The position numbers were made by a program, and so were the translations under genes. A model generated the notes under the pieces. It saw only the letters and a list, made by a program, of their open reading frames with translations, did not search any database and was not told the origin of the DNA. A DNA stretch of 64,000 nt from an uncultured Eubacteriales bacterium (GTDB lineage: Bacteria > Bacillota > Clostridia > Oscillospirales > Oscillospiraceae), in assembly GCA_900315595.1 (NCBI GenBank), contig OMZQ01000002.1, positions 1-64,000 on the forward strand. Reading direction: 5' to 3'. This document shows positions 36,997 through 45,689 of the stretch, piece after piece (positions within the stretch are counted from its first letter, which is position 1; each line of letters opens with the position of its first letter).

Positions 36997-37275
36997 ATGG
37001 CCAACGTCAATATCAGGATGGATGATGCAACGAAGACGCAGTTTGATGCGTTCTGCAATGAGGTGGGTTTATCTGTCAGCGCTGTGTTCAATATGTTTGC
37101 CAAGCGTGTGGTGAAAGAACAGAGAATTCCCTTTGACATCACAACTGAGGTTCCCAACGCAGAAACCAGAGCGGCCCTTCGCGAGGTCGAATATATGCAA
37201 AAGCATCCGGAGCTGTTCAAAAGCTACCGTGATGCGCATGAAATGTTCGAGGATATTCTGAATGAAGAAGTATGA
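36997..37275 (+). CDS. RelB/DinJ-family antitoxin
   Basis: 92 residues. NVNIRMDDATKTQFDAFCNE is the ribbon-helix-helix of RelB/DinJ antitoxins; the C-terminal half (QKHPELFKSYRDAHEMFEDI) would wrap the toxin. AAAGGTGG precedes the ATG at 36997. It overlaps the toxin gene by 14 nt. The toxin is broken, so this is now an orphan antitoxin, perhaps still regulating its own promoter or neutralising related toxins. Confidence 0.9.
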   Translation: MANVNIRMDDATKTQFDAFCNEVGLSVSAVFNMFAKRVVKEQRIPFDITTEVPNAETRAALREVEYMQKHPELFKSYRDAHEMFEDILNEEV

Positions 37276-37404
37276 GCTAAGACCCACCAATCAGTTTAAA
37301 AAGGATTTGCGGCTGGCAAAGAAACGCGGCTACAAGCTGAATCAATTGGAAGCGGCTTTTATTTGATCCTCTCACGAACCGGGACGCACAGTGATTTGTT
37401 TTAG
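37262..37404 (+). pseudogene. YafQ-family mRNA interferase toxin with internal deletion
   Basis: The frame from 37262 gives 34 residues of a YafQ start (MKKYELRPTNQFKKDLRLAK, RGYKLNQLEAAF) and then stops at 37364. The genuine C-terminus, LILSRTGTHSDLF, follows in another frame at 37363-37404. About 45 middle residues of the roughly 90-residue toxin, including catalytic His residues, are gone and the frame is shifted. The toxin cannot be active. Confidence 0.85.
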
Positions 37405-37473
37405 TCCTGTTTTGGCATTTGAGGATTCCTCACCGAAAAAGGCAAAGGAGTCCGTTTGAAAGAATCATACACG

Positions 37474-37507
37474 GCGCCCCCGCACCGAACGATCGGTGCG
37501 GGGGCGC
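37474..37507. terminator. GC-rich hairpin
   Basis: Perfect 15-bp arms GCGCCCCCGCACCGA and TCGGTGCGGGGGCGC with a 4-nt loop, 35 nt past the minus-strand membrane gene stop. No clear T run, so termination is probable rather than certain. Confidence 0.6.
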
Positions 37508-37541
37508 TGCTTGGTCTACGCTCCGTCCGCGGACGGGAGGG

Positions 37542-37988
37542 TTACTTCTCTGCGGTGGCCTGGGCCTTTTCCAGCTCGTTCAGATAGTCGATCTCGGCCT
37601 GAAGCTGATCGATATCGACGTTCTCGCTCTTCGTCGCGTTGGAGATGAAGCCGATCATGCCCATGTAGGGGTTATCGAGGTACTTGGCGATCAGCGGAGT
37701 CTTGCCGGTGTTCAGCGCGGCCTCGTGGAGCTTCTTATAAGTGGAGACAGAGGTGATTGTCATAGCAACAGCCAGAACGATGGAGAGAACGCTGACAATG
37801 ACGACGCCCTTGCCCTTTCCGCCCTTCTTCATGCGAGAGAAGGCGAAGATCATGGCGATGATCGCGAACAGGACGGCAACGCCGCCGCCGATCACACCGA
37901 AGAACAAAGGGGATGTTGCCGCGAGGATAATGCTGATAATCACAAAGATAATGCCGCCGACAGAATGCTTTTTCGCTTGGGTTTCCAT
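37542..37988 (-). CDS. Membrane protein of unknown function
   Basis: 148 residues with three predicted membrane spans (about 12-30, 32-52, 62-80) separated by a basic loop RMKKGGKGKG, then a C-terminal soluble part ending in a coiled-coil-like DIDQLQAEIDYLNELEKAQA. AGGAGG is upstream of the ATG. Neighbour of an ABC transporter in the same direction (49 nt apart), so possibly an accessory; no family recognised. Confidence 0.65.
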   Translation of the reverse strand: METQAKKHSVGGIIFVIISIILAATSPLFFGVIGGGVAVLFAIIAMIFAFSRMKKGGKGKGVVIVSVLSIVLAVAMTITSVSTYKKLHEAALNTGKTPLIAKYLDNPYMGMIGFISNATKSENVDIDQLQAEIDYLNELEKAQATAEK

Positions 37989-38036
37989 GATGTGATTCCT
38001 CCTTGTTTGTTGATGCAGATTTATGCGCAGTCAGAA

Positions 38037-38789
38037 TCATCTGACGTCGCGACGGTTATAGAGCCATACGGACAGGTACAGGAACAGCGCGATGGTGACA
38101 CCCGCAGACACAAGGGCAAGCACGGTTTTCGGGTCGTCGGCTGCGAGGATCTGGTCAGGCATATAGTCACCCAGTTCGAAATGCTTTTTGAAGAGTTGAT
38201 AGAAGACCAGGCTGATCAGGTCGTAAATCATGCCGCTGAAGCCCAGACCGAACAGAACGGACAGGGTGATCCCAAGCGCTTTGAGCCGGAGCGCTGAAAC
38301 AACCATCAGGAGGATCGTGCAAACCGCATGGGCAAGCAGAAGCTTCAAAAGCAGCTTGCCCAGCGCCGCCGGAATCTCAGCGTCGAAGACGACGCCGTAG
38401 AAGACGCTTCTGCCGATCAGGTCGCCCAGAATGCCGGCCAGAGCAAAGACGGCGACGGGCAGAGCGGTCACGAAGAATTTGGAAACCGCGATATAAGACC
38501 GTCTGGGAAATTGGCCTGCAATCGTCTTGATAAAGCCGCCCTCCTGATCCGCAAAGTAGAAGCCGCTGACTCCCAGAAACAGAAGCATCCGGCTGATCGA
38601 GGAATAGGGGTTTTTCAGGATTTCGGACACTGGCGTGGGCGGAATGCGTTCATCAACATGCAGAAGCCACCGAAACAGCGTCGCCAGCGGCGTCTCAACG
38701 AGGGCAAATACGAAGGCCAGGATGAGGCAGACCATGACGGAGCGCTTGCGGCGCAGGCAGAAGCAATCCATGCGGAGCAAATCAGACAT
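38037..38789 (-). CDS. ABC-2-type transporter permease
   Basis: 250 residues, about six hydrophobic spans, in the usual pattern of small Firmicute permeases paired with one ATPase (NPYSSISRMLLFLGVSGFYF, FPRRSYIAVSKFFVTALPVA). ATG 38789 (GGAGGTG 7 nt upstream) is preferred to the GTG at 38798. It overlaps the ATPase gene by 8 nt. Substrate unknown; such pairs often export peptides or confer lantibiotic resistance. Confidence 0.82.
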   Translation of the reverse strand: MSDLLRMDCFCLRRKRSVMVCLILAFVFALVETPLATLFRWLLHVDERIPPTPVSEILKNPYSSISRMLLFLGVSGFYFADQEGGFIKTIAGQFPRRSYIAVSKFFVTALPVAVFALAGILGDLIGRSVFYGVVFDAEIPAALGKLLLKLLLAHAVCTILLMVVSALRLKALGITLSVLFGLGFSGMIYDLISLVFYQLFKKHFELGDYMPDQILAADDPKTVLALVSAGVTIALFLYLSVWLYNRRDVR

Positions 38790-39699
38790 TGCGGACACCT
38801 CCCGTCCGGCTGAGATAGTATTCCTCCAAAGAGGCCGTGCGGAGAAAGATCTCGGACAGCGGAAGCCCCGCGCCGACGATGGCGGCGGCCATGTCCGCCG
38901 TGCGCTCCATCTGCTCGTTCACACGAAGGGAGCCGTCCGGCTCTACACTGACGTCGTGAATGCCGAGCGATTCCAAAACAGGCCGGACCGCATTCGGTTC
39001 GCCGGCGCGAATCACGACACAGCGACCGCTGCGGCGGTGCAGCTCCTCGGCGGAGAATTCGTCGATCAAATCGCCGTCGTTGATGATCCCGAAGTAATCG
39101 GCCACCTTGGCCAGCTCGTCGAGAATGTGACTGGAAATCATCACGGTCATCCCCCGCTCGTCGCGCAGACGAACCAGAATGGAGCGGATCTCCAGGATGC
39201 CCTGCGGATCGAGACCGTTGATCGGTTCGTCCAGAATCAGCAGCTTCGGATCGCCGACCAGGGCCAGCGCAAGCCCAAGCCGCTGCCGCATACCCATCGA
39301 AAAGTTCCGGGCGGGAAGCTTTCGTCCGGCGTCGGCAAGGCCGACGGTATCCAGAATGCCTGCGGCGTAGGACGGCGTAAATGCGCCGAGGGCGATACAC
39401 TTGGCCTTGACGTTGTCAAACGCGGAGAGATTCGGCAGGATGCCCGGCGATTCAATGAGAACACCGACCCGGCGGCGAAGCTTCCGCATCTCGATGCCGG
39501 TTTTGCCGAACAGGGCGTAGCTGCCGCGTGTGGGCTCGGAGAGGCCGCTGAGCATCCGCATGATGGTCGTCTTTCCGGCGCCGTTGCGACCGATCAGGCC
39601 GTAGATGCAGCCGGTGGGAACGTGCATGCTGACGTCCTTGACAGCCGTTTTCTTGCCGTAGACCTTGGTCAGTCCATTGGTTGTGATGATCTGTTCCAT
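38782..39699 (-). CDS. ABC transporter ATP-binding protein
   Basis: 305 residues. Walker A IGRNGAGKTT, signature FSMGMRQRLGLALAL, Walker B LLILDEPINGLDP, and H-loop MISSHILDEL. The CcmA/BcrA-type ATPase energises the permease encoded immediately downstream. The residue after the signature Ser-Met-Gly pattern differs slightly from LSGGQ, as is common in this group. Confidence 0.93.
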   Translation of the reverse strand: MEQIITTNGLTKVYGKKTAVKDVSMHVPTGCIYGLIGRNGAGKTTIMRMLSGLSEPTRGSYALFGKTGIEMRKLRRRVGVLIESPGILPNLSAFDNVKAKCIALGAFTPSYAAGILDTVGLADAGRKLPARNFSMGMRQRLGLALALVGDPKLLILDEPINGLDPQGILEIRSILVRLRDERGMTVMISSHILDELAKVADYFGIINDGDLIDEFSAEELHRRSGRCVVIRAGEPNAVRPVLESLGIHDVSVEPDGSLRVNEQMERTADMAAAIVGAGLPLSEIFLRTASLEEYYLSRTGGVRNV

Positions 39700-39806
39700 A
39701 CCCGCTCCTGTGTTCCTTGATTGGAATGCGTTCCCGGACGCGCGGCAGACTTGCCGCGGCCCTCCTTTTTGTTATTTTACCAATTTGCAGAGATAAAGTC
39801 AATGGG

Positions 39807-39856
39807 TGCGAACGTGAATTGTTCGGAATTCTGCGAACGTGAATTGTTCGGAATTC
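39807..39856. repeat. Perfect 25-bp tandem duplication
   Basis: Two adjacent identical 25-bp units, each containing GTGAATTGTTCGGAATTC, at 39807-39831 and 39832-39856. Confidence 0.8.
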
Positions 39857-40167
39857 CGGTCAGTCAAGGTAGGAGTTCAGCCCTGCGGGATGCGAGAGGA
39901 CAGTTGACTGTGGGCAGACCAGTCACCAGTCACCAGTGAGCAGTCACGAGGACGTAGGGTGGCCAGACTCTTGGCCGCCGTTCCAGCTTGTTTGCGGAGA
40001 AACGAAACGGAAAGTGTTAGTCGCAAACGGAAAACCCGCAAATCCGTTCAGGAGATGCAAATTCTTAATTTTCCATTCTCAATTCTAAATTCATCCGCAG
40101 GACTTGGGGGTGAACTGTTACGGGCTGAAATTTGGTGTTTTGACCAGTAATATATGGATACCGGGTG

Positions 40168-40196
40168 TTGACAGCATTGGTTTTGTACCATATAAT
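40168..40196 (+). promoter_or_regulatory. Promoter of the lipoprotein-tgt transcript
   Basis: TTGACA (40168-40173), 17-nt spacer, TATAAT (40191-40196): a near-consensus sigma-A promoter 58 nt before the ATG. Confidence 0.9.
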
Positions 40197-40253
40197 ATAG
40201 ATAATGCTGTATCTTCTGCATCATATCACTTGAGTCAAAGGAGCTTGTTTGTG

Positions 40254-41486
40254 ATGAATCAAACGCATACGATCCGGGCTGTCGGGCTTTCTCTCGTTGT
40301 GATCCTGCTGATTTCCCTTTTGTCCGCATGTGTAAACGGTCCGGACAAGCCGATCGTGTCCGACACCGAAGAGAGCGCCGTCGTCACGGCTCCCGATTCT
40401 AACGCTGCTCCGCCGGAGAGCGCCGAAACGGAGTCCGCTCGCCTCACCGGAGACGGGGCCTCTGCGCGAAAGATATTTGGTGACGACGATCTGCCGGAGG
40501 ACCAGATGCTCTATGCGGATCAGGTGGGATTCCGTTTGGAGACGGACAAAGGCGTCAGGGTTCAGGTCATGGATATTTCAACGCTGGAAAGCCGACTGAA
40601 AGAGCTTGAGCCCCTGCCCCGGACGCGCTATTTTGAAGACCTTCTTTCGGAAGACTATCGGCTGCTCTTCTCTGTTTTTGATCTTGCGCTGGAGTTGGGT
40701 TCTGTAAAATTCTGCTTCCCCACCCGGAGCCTTCGGGCCAGAGACGTCTCTGAAATCGTAGAGATGCTGAACGCCACCTATCCCCTCTATGACGCCCGCC
40801 CAAGGTTTTCGGTCACGAAAGATCTTACAGACGCATCCGGAGAAGCCTACCGCTTTCTGACCGTGTATCTCACCAACTGCAACACGGAAAAGCTCCAAAA
40901 ACATCATCTGGCAGTGGAAGCCTGCCGTGTGATCCTGCGCACGATGCCGGGTTCCTATACAGAGGACCCGGAAGAGTACCCCCTCGCACTCTATTCTATC
41001 GTGGTCAACTCCGTCGAGTATGAGTCCCATTTCGACGAGGAGTCGAACGAACGTTGTCCCCTGTATAATGCGATTGTTGAGAAGCACGCCGGGCCCTACG
41101 GGATCAGCGCATGGTTCTATACCATCATGAACCTGGCAGGTTACGACTGCCTTCAGGTAAGCGGGACGACCTACGGCGGAACGGAGGAAAACCCGCACGC
41201 GATTTACACTTTTTACTGGAATATCGCAAAGCTGGGGGATGCCTATTACGTGTTCGATCCTACCCTTGACAACTGGAATTCTGAAAGAGGTTACCTGTTT
41301 TTCTACGGGCTCTCCGAGGAAAAAGCCAACGAAAGGTTTCGGCGCACCATCGATCCTTTCTTTGCTGACATTGTTCCCCCATGCCCGGAGAATCTTCCGC
41401 AGGACAAAGCTCCCGTTGCGCCGGAGATCGGGGGCGGAACGAATCTATCTTATAAAACAGGAGCACATTTATGTTTGAGCTTATAA
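40254..41486 (+). CDS. Transglutaminase-like lipoprotein with altered catalytic site
   Basis: 410 residues. Signal peptide with lipobox LSAC (Cys26), a Ser/Glu/Pro-rich linker, then a region of unknown fold and a transglutaminase-like domain (NAIVEKHAGPYGISAWFYTI, LQVSGTTYGG, YWNIAKLGDAYYVFDPTLD). The catalytic Cys of the GxC motif aligns with Pro281, and the HAWN motif is split as HAIYTFYWN. It is probably a non-catalytic, surface-exposed member. GTG at 40251 is an alternative start. The end overlaps tgt by 16 nt. Confidence 0.7.
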   Translation: MNQTHTIRAVGLSLVVILLISLLSACVNGPDKPIVSDTEESAVVTAPDSNAAPPESAETESARLTGDGASARKIFGDDDLPEDQMLYADQVGFRLETDKGVRVQVMDISTLESRLKELEPLPRTRYFEDLLSEDYRLLFSVFDLALELGSVKFCFPTRSLRARDVSEIVEMLNATYPLYDARPRFSVTKDLTDASGEAYRFLTVYLTNCNTEKLQKHHLAVEACRVILRTMPGSYTEDPEEYPLALYSIVVNSVEYESHFDEESNERCPLYNAIVEKHAGPYGISAWFYTIMNLAGYDCLQVSGTTYGGTEENPHAIYTFYWNIAKLGDAYYVFDPTLDNWNSERGYLFFYGLSEEKANERFRRTIDPFFADIVPPCPENLPQDKAPVAPEIGGGTNLSYKTGAHLCLSL

Positions 41487-42601
41487 AAACCGAGGGAATG
41501 GCCCGGCGGGGCGAGTTCACCTGCGCACACGGAACGGTTCAGACGCCGGTGTTTATGAACGTCGGTACCCAGGCTGCCATCAAGGGCGGTCTGAGCGCCA
41601 AGGATCTGGCGGAGATCGGCTGCCAGGTAGAGCTTTCCAACACCTATCACCTGCATCTGCGGCCAGGCGACCGGCTGATCCGCGACCTGGGCGGACTGCA
41701 CCGCTTTATGACATGGGACAAGCCCATTCTGACCGACTCCGGCGGTTTCCAGGTTTTCTCCCTTGCAGGTCTGCGCAAGATCCGGGAGGAGGGCGTCTAC
41801 TTCGCCTCCCACATCGACGGGCGGAAGATTTTCATGGGCCCGGAGGAGAGCATGCAGATCCAGTCCAACCTGGGCTCCGATATCTGCATGGCCTTTGACG
41901 AGTGCGTGGAGAACCCCTCCCCTTACGAGTACGTGAAGCAGTCGATGCAGCGCACCTACCGCTGGCTGGTTCGCTGCAAGGCAGAGAACGCCCGGCTGAA
42001 CGCCCTGCCCGAAACCGTGAACCCCCGGCAGATGCTCTGGGGCATCAATCAGGGCGGCGCTTACCCCGATCTTCGCATCGAGCACGCCAAGATGGTGGCC
42101 GATCTGGACCTCCCCGGCTACGCCATCGGCGGTCTGGCCGTCGGCGAGCCGACCGAGGTGATGTACGAGATCATTGAGGCCGTCGAGCCCTGGCTCCCTG
42201 CGGCCCGCCCCCGCTATCTGATGGGCGTGGGAACGCCGTCCAATATCATCGAGGCCGTGGCGCGCGGCGTGGATTTCTTCGACTGCGTGATGCCGGCCCG
42301 CAACGCCCGCCACGCGCGGCTGTTTACCTGGGACGGCGCGATCAACCTCAAGAACGCCAAATACGAGCGCGACGAGAGCCCCATCGACTCCGCCTGTGAC
42401 TGCCCGGTCTGCCGCCGCTACTCCCGCGCCTATCTGCACCACCTGTTCAAGGCGGAGGAGATTCTGGCCCTGCGGCTGAGCGTGATGCACAATCTGTATT
42501 TCTACAACAAGCTGATGGAGCGCATCCGCCAGGCGCTCGACGAGGGCTGCTTTGCCGCCTTCCGCGCGGAATACAGCGAAAAACTGAGCAGAAGAATTTA
42601 A
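41471..42601 (+). CDS. tgt: Queuine/preQ1 tRNA-ribosyltransferase
   Basis: 376 residues. TDSGGFQVFS (catalytic Asp region), GINQGG, and the zinc site CDCPVCRRYSRAYLHH are present. It exchanges guanine-34 for preQ1 in tRNAs. AGGAG lies 8 nt before the ATG, inside the end of the lipoprotein gene. yajC follows with its own promoter. Confidence 0.97.
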   Translation: MFELIKTEGMARRGEFTCAHGTVQTPVFMNVGTQAAIKGGLSAKDLAEIGCQVELSNTYHLHLRPGDRLIRDLGGLHRFMTWDKPILTDSGGFQVFSLAGLRKIREEGVYFASHIDGRKIFMGPEESMQIQSNLGSDICMAFDECVENPSPYEYVKQSMQRTYRWLVRCKAENARLNALPETVNPRQMLWGINQGGAYPDLRIEHAKMVADLDLPGYAIGGLAVGEPTEVMYEIIEAVEPWLPAARPRYLMGVGTPSNIIEAVARGVDFFDCVMPARNARHARLFTWDGAINLKNAKYERDESPIDSACDCPVCRRYSRAYLHHLFKAEEILALRLSVMHNLYFYNKLMERIRQALDEGCFAAFRAEYSEKLSRRI

Positions 42602-42617
42602 AACGGAAAAATACTGC

Positions 42618-42646
42618 TTGCATTCTGCTTAAATCCCATGTATAAT
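42618..42646 (+). promoter_or_regulatory. Promoter of yajC
   Basis: TTGCAT (42618-42623), 17-nt spacer, TATAAT (42641-42646), 30 nt before the ATG. Confidence 0.85.
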
Positions 42647-42675
42647 CATAGAAACCAATTTTTGGAGGTACGTTT

Positions 42676-43077
42676 ATGCTTCAGTATTTAACCGCGAACC
42701 CAACCGGCGGCAGCTACACGATGATCCTTATGCTGGTTGCCTTTGTCGCCGTGTTCTACTTCATGATTCTCCGCCCGGAAAGCAAAAAGAAGAAGGAAGC
42801 CGAGCAGCTTCGCGCATCCCTGCACAAGGGCGATCAGATCACGACCATCGGCGGCATCGAGGGCAAAATCGTAAACATCAAGGACGATAAGATCGTCATT
42901 GAGAGCGGCGAAGATATGGTTCGGCTCGAGCTCCAGAAGTGGGCCGTTATGACCAACCACACCGCCGAAAAGGACAAGCAAAGACGCGCCGCTGAGGCCA
43001 AAGAGGCCGCGCAGAAGGCGAAGGAAGAGCGCGCCAAGGCCAAGAAAGAGCGCAAGGAAAACGAGGGCGTCCGCTAA
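42676..43077 (+). CDS. yajC: Preprotein translocase subunit YajC
   Basis: 133 residues. One N-terminal membrane span (MILMLVAFVAVFYFMILRP), then the YajC domain (SLHKGDQITTIGGIEGKIVN, DKIVIESGEDMVRLEL) and a long Lys/Ala/Glu-rich tail (coiled). It associates with SecDF and SecYEG. Tail longer than in E. coli but usual for Clostridia. tgt-yajC is a common gene order. Confidence 0.95.
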   Translation: MLQYLTANPTGGSYTMILMLVAFVAVFYFMILRPESKKKKEAEQLRASLHKGDQITTIGGIEGKIVNIKDDKIVIESGEDMVRLELQKWAVMTNHTAEKDKQRRAAEAKEAAQKAKEERAKAKKERKENEGVR

Positions 43078-43094
43078 TCCCGGTTCCGGACCCG

Positions 43095-43131
43095 GAGGCC
43101 GCGCAGAGCATACCATGCTTTGCGCGGCCTC
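43095..43131 (+). terminator. Terminator after yajC
   Basis: Arms GAGGCCGCGCA and TGCGCGGCCTC plus an inner AGCAT/ATGCT pairing, 18 nt after the yajC stop. Confidence 0.75.
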
Positions 43132-43239
43132 TGGGTTTCTCTTCTGTAAATTGGGGCAGTTTGGACACAAGCCCACAAAATATTGAGGGCTGACAAAATT
43201 CCGCATCGTTTTTTGTCGGTTCTTCTACTCTTCGGGCGC

Positions 43240-43268
43240 TTGTTCGCGAAAAGTGTTTGTGCTATAAT
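43240..43268 (+). promoter_or_regulatory. Promoter of dnaD-dnaI
   Basis: TTGTTC (43240-43245), 17-nt spacer, TATAAT (43263-43268), 31 nt before the ATG. Confidence 0.75.
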
Positions 43269-43298
43269 AAAAAGTAATCACGATTCGGAGGCCACGAT

Positions 43299-44186
43299 AT
43301 GCCGGAAGTCATTCTTACAACTGAAACGATCCGCAGACTGCTTGCAGCCGGAAACGGTGACAGCGCCATGCTGTACCTCTGCCGCGCAGCCGGACTGAGC
43401 GAGGTCGTGACCGGCTTCAGCGAATCGCGGCTGGAGAACGCCGCCCTTCTGCTCCGCCAGCTCGGACTGGACGACAGCCGCAGCCCGCGCTTCATCCAGC
43501 CCGCGCAGCCGCCCGAGTATACCGATGAGGACGTCCGCAGGCAGATGGAGCTGCCCAGATCCGGCTTCCGCAAGCTGGTTGGCGAGGTGCAGCGGTGTCT
43601 CAGCAAGGTGCTCAACGTGGACGAGCTGAAAATCCTGCTCTCCATGGAGGAGTATCTCGGCCTGCCGGGCGAGGTGGTGAACATTCTGGTTCACTATTGC
43701 GTGGAGCGGAACCGTCTGCGCGGAACGGGACGGATGCCCTCCCTTCGCACGGTCGAAAAGGAGGCCTATCACTGGGCGGACGAGCAGATCGACTCCGTGG
43801 AGAAGGCGGCAGCCTTTATGCAGAGCGAGACGAACCGTGGCCAGAGACTGATCGGTCTGTGCAAGCTGCTCGGTATCACCGGCAGACGGCTCGCCCCGCC
43901 GGAGGAACGGTATCTGCTCGCCTGGGTGGAAATGGGTTTTCCCGACGAGGTGATCTCCCTGGCCTATGATAAGACCTGTGAGAACACCGGAGCCCTGACC
44001 TGGAAATACATGAACAAGATCCTGGAGAGCTGGCAGAGCCAGGGCCTATTTACGCTCGCGCAGATCAAGGCGTCAGACCGCAAGCCGGCGCAGTCCGGGC
44101 GCGGCGGCTATCAGCGCCACGGCGAAACCGTCAGCCCTCTGATGCAGGACGCAGTCAACCGGATGCTCTCGGAGCAGGAGGAATGA
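43299..44186 (+). CDS. DnaD-domain replication initiation protein
   Basis: 295 residues. The C-terminal DnaD/DnaB-II domain (MGFPDEVISLAYDKTCENTG, WKYMNKILESWQSQG) is clear; the N-terminal half is helical, consistent with a winged-helix region. It helps load the replicative helicase at oriC or restart sites. The next gene, 1 nt later, encodes its usual partner, a DnaC/DnaI-like ATPase. Confidence 0.9.
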   Translation: MPEVILTTETIRRLLAAGNGDSAMLYLCRAAGLSEVVTGFSESRLENAALLLRQLGLDDSRSPRFIQPAQPPEYTDEDVRRQMELPRSGFRKLVGEVQRCLSKVLNVDELKILLSMEEYLGLPGEVVNILVHYCVERNRLRGTGRMPSLRTVEKEAYHWADEQIDSVEKAAAFMQSETNRGQRLIGLCKLLGITGRRLAPPEERYLLAWVEMGFPDEVISLAYDKTCENTGALTWKYMNKILESWQSQGLFTLAQIKASDRKPAQSGRGGYQRHGETVSPLMQDAVNRMLSEQEE

Positions 44187-44187
44187 A

Positions 44188-45165
44188 ATGAGCTATACGC
44201 GCGAAATTCTGTCCCGCGCCAGGCAGCGTCTGGAGACGGACAACCGGAAAAAGGAAGCCGAGGCCGCTGAAAACCTGGCGAAGGCCTATGCCAGACTTCC
44301 CCGTCTGCGCGAGATCGACCGGGAGCTTCGACGGACTTCCGCCTCCGTCGTGGCCGCGTGCTTTGACCAGGGACGCGATCCGGCCCAGGCCGTCCGCCAG
44401 ATCCGTGCGCGGAACCGGGAATTGCAGGCCGAGCGCCAGTGGATTCTGGATGACGCGGAAATCTCCGAGGATTCCCTGGATAACAGTCCCCTTTGCAATC
44501 TCTGCGGCGGGAGCGGCTACAAGGACGGAAAAATGTGCGAGTGTCTGCACGAGCTCTGCCGGCAGGAACAGCGCCACGCCCTCTCTCCCCTGCTGCCCAC
44601 CGGAAAAGAGCGATTTGAATACTTCTCGACCGACCTCTATCCCGACCGGTATTATCCCTCGATCGGAACGACGCCGAGAAAGCTGATGCAGCGAAATCTC
44701 AACTACTGCCGAAAATACGCCGCCGATTTCCAGCCCGGCGCAGGCAGCCTTCTGTTCTCCGGCGCCACGGGGCTTGGAAAGACTTTCCTCTCCGCCTGCA
44801 TCGCCAGGCAGGTGACGGACCGGGGCTTCGGCGTGGTCTACGCCTCCGCGGGAAAGCTGTTCTCGGACTACGAGGGCGTAAAGTTCGACCGGCTGGATCC
44901 CGGCGCGATCGAGGGCTATACGGCCTGCGACCTGCTGATTCTGGACGATCTCGGCACGGAGATGACGACGCCGCTGGTGATCTCGTCCCTGTATCAGCTT
45001 GTCAACAGCCGGATCCTGGAGCGGAAGGCGACACTGATCTCCACGAACCTGCGGCCGGAGGATCTGGAGCCGCGATACGGCGGTCAGATTGCCTCCCGGC
45101 TGCTGGGAAACTACGAGCTGGTCGTCTTCGAGGGCGAGGATATTCGGCGTCTTCGTAACAAATGA
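44188..45165 (+). CDS. DnaC/DnaI-like helicase-loader ATPase
   Basis: 325 residues. An N-terminal helical part, a zinc-binding cluster (C103, C106, C117, C119: CNLCGGSGYKDGKMCEC), then a AAA+ domain with Walker A GATGLGKT (192-199) and Walker B LLILDDLGTE, and the RLLGNYELVVF end typical of IstB/DnaC proteins. It is transcribed with dnaD and loads DnaB helicase. Confidence 0.93.
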   Translation: MSYTREILSRARQRLETDNRKKEAEAAENLAKAYARLPRLREIDRELRRTSASVVAACFDQGRDPAQAVRQIRARNRELQAERQWILDDAEISEDSLDNSPLCNLCGGSGYKDGKMCECLHELCRQEQRHALSPLLPTGKERFEYFSTDLYPDRYYPSIGTTPRKLMQRNLNYCRKYAADFQPGAGSLLFSGATGLGKTFLSACIARQVTDRGFGVVYASAGKLFSDYEGVKFDRLDPGAIEGYTACDLLILDDLGTEMTTPLVISSLYQLVNSRILERKATLISTNLRPEDLEPRYGGQIASRLLGNYELVVFEGEDIRRLRNK

Positions 45166-45169
45166 TTTG

Positions 45170-45209
45170 CATAGCAAAACGGCGCGGCCGGGCGCGCCGT
45201 TTTGCTATG
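45170..45209. terminator. Bidirectional terminator with 17-bp stem
   Basis: Perfect arms CATAGCAAAACGGCGCG and CGCGCCGTTTTGCTATG with a 6-nt loop, between convergent dnaI-like and thioesterase genes. Confidence 0.9.
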
Positions 45210-45234
45210 TCAAAATTCTAAATTGGCCCGTGCC

Positions 45235-45666
45235 TTATTCATCCTTCTGCTTTGCCGGGATCACAGCGGCGGCAAGGACGGCGTCCACGTCGGGATAATC
45301 CCGCTGCAGGGAGATCGGGCGGCCCTGCATATTGGTGAAGCAGTGGGTGGAAGCGCCGGTGGAAACCAGCTCCCCGCTTTGATCGTTGTACATCTCGTAC
45401 TCCACGCGCAGGCGGACGCCGGTATATTCCCGGAGCTCAACGTGGACGCGGATCCGCTCGTCAAAGTGGGTCGGGCGGCGGTAGCGGCATTCCACGCCGA
45501 CCACCGGCGAGAGGATGCCCCGGGCCTCCAGGGTCACGAAGCCGATACCGTGCCGGTCGAGGAATTCCACGCGAGCCTCCTCCATCCAGCGGATATAGTT
45601 CGAGTGGTGGACGACTGCCATCTGGTCGGTCTCGTAGTATTGGACGCGGTGGATATAGTCATTCAT
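45235..45666 (-). CDS. Acyl-CoA thioesterase (YbgC/4HBT hotdog fold)
   Basis: 143 residues. VQYYETDQMAVVHHSNYIRW carries the catalytic Asp and hotdog helix of 4-hydroxybenzoyl-CoA thioesterase-like enzymes; ECRYRRPTHFDERIRV follows. It hydrolyses an acyl-CoA of unknown chain. ATG 45666 is preferred (GGAG 9 nt upstream) over ATG 45681, which lacks a site. Lies 23 nt after sdaA. Confidence 0.9.
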   Translation of the reverse strand: MNDYIHRVQYYETDQMAVVHHSNYIRWMEEARVEFLDRHGIGFVTLEARGILSPVVGVECRYRRPTHFDERIRVHVELREYTGVRLRVEYEMYNDQSGELVSTGASTHCFTNMQGRPISLQRDYPDVDAVLAAAVIPAKQKDE

Positions 45667-45689
45667 ATTCGGATTCTCCATTCGGTCGC

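Larger units (their letters stand above)
39700..40253. other. 554-nt intergenic region with tandem repeat
   Basis: Between divergent genes. It holds a 25-bp perfect tandem duplication (39807-39856), a run of short CAGTCAC repeats near 39925-39950, AT-rich stretches around 40055-40095, and the lipoprotein promoter at 40168-40196. I see no gene. Confidence 0.6.
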
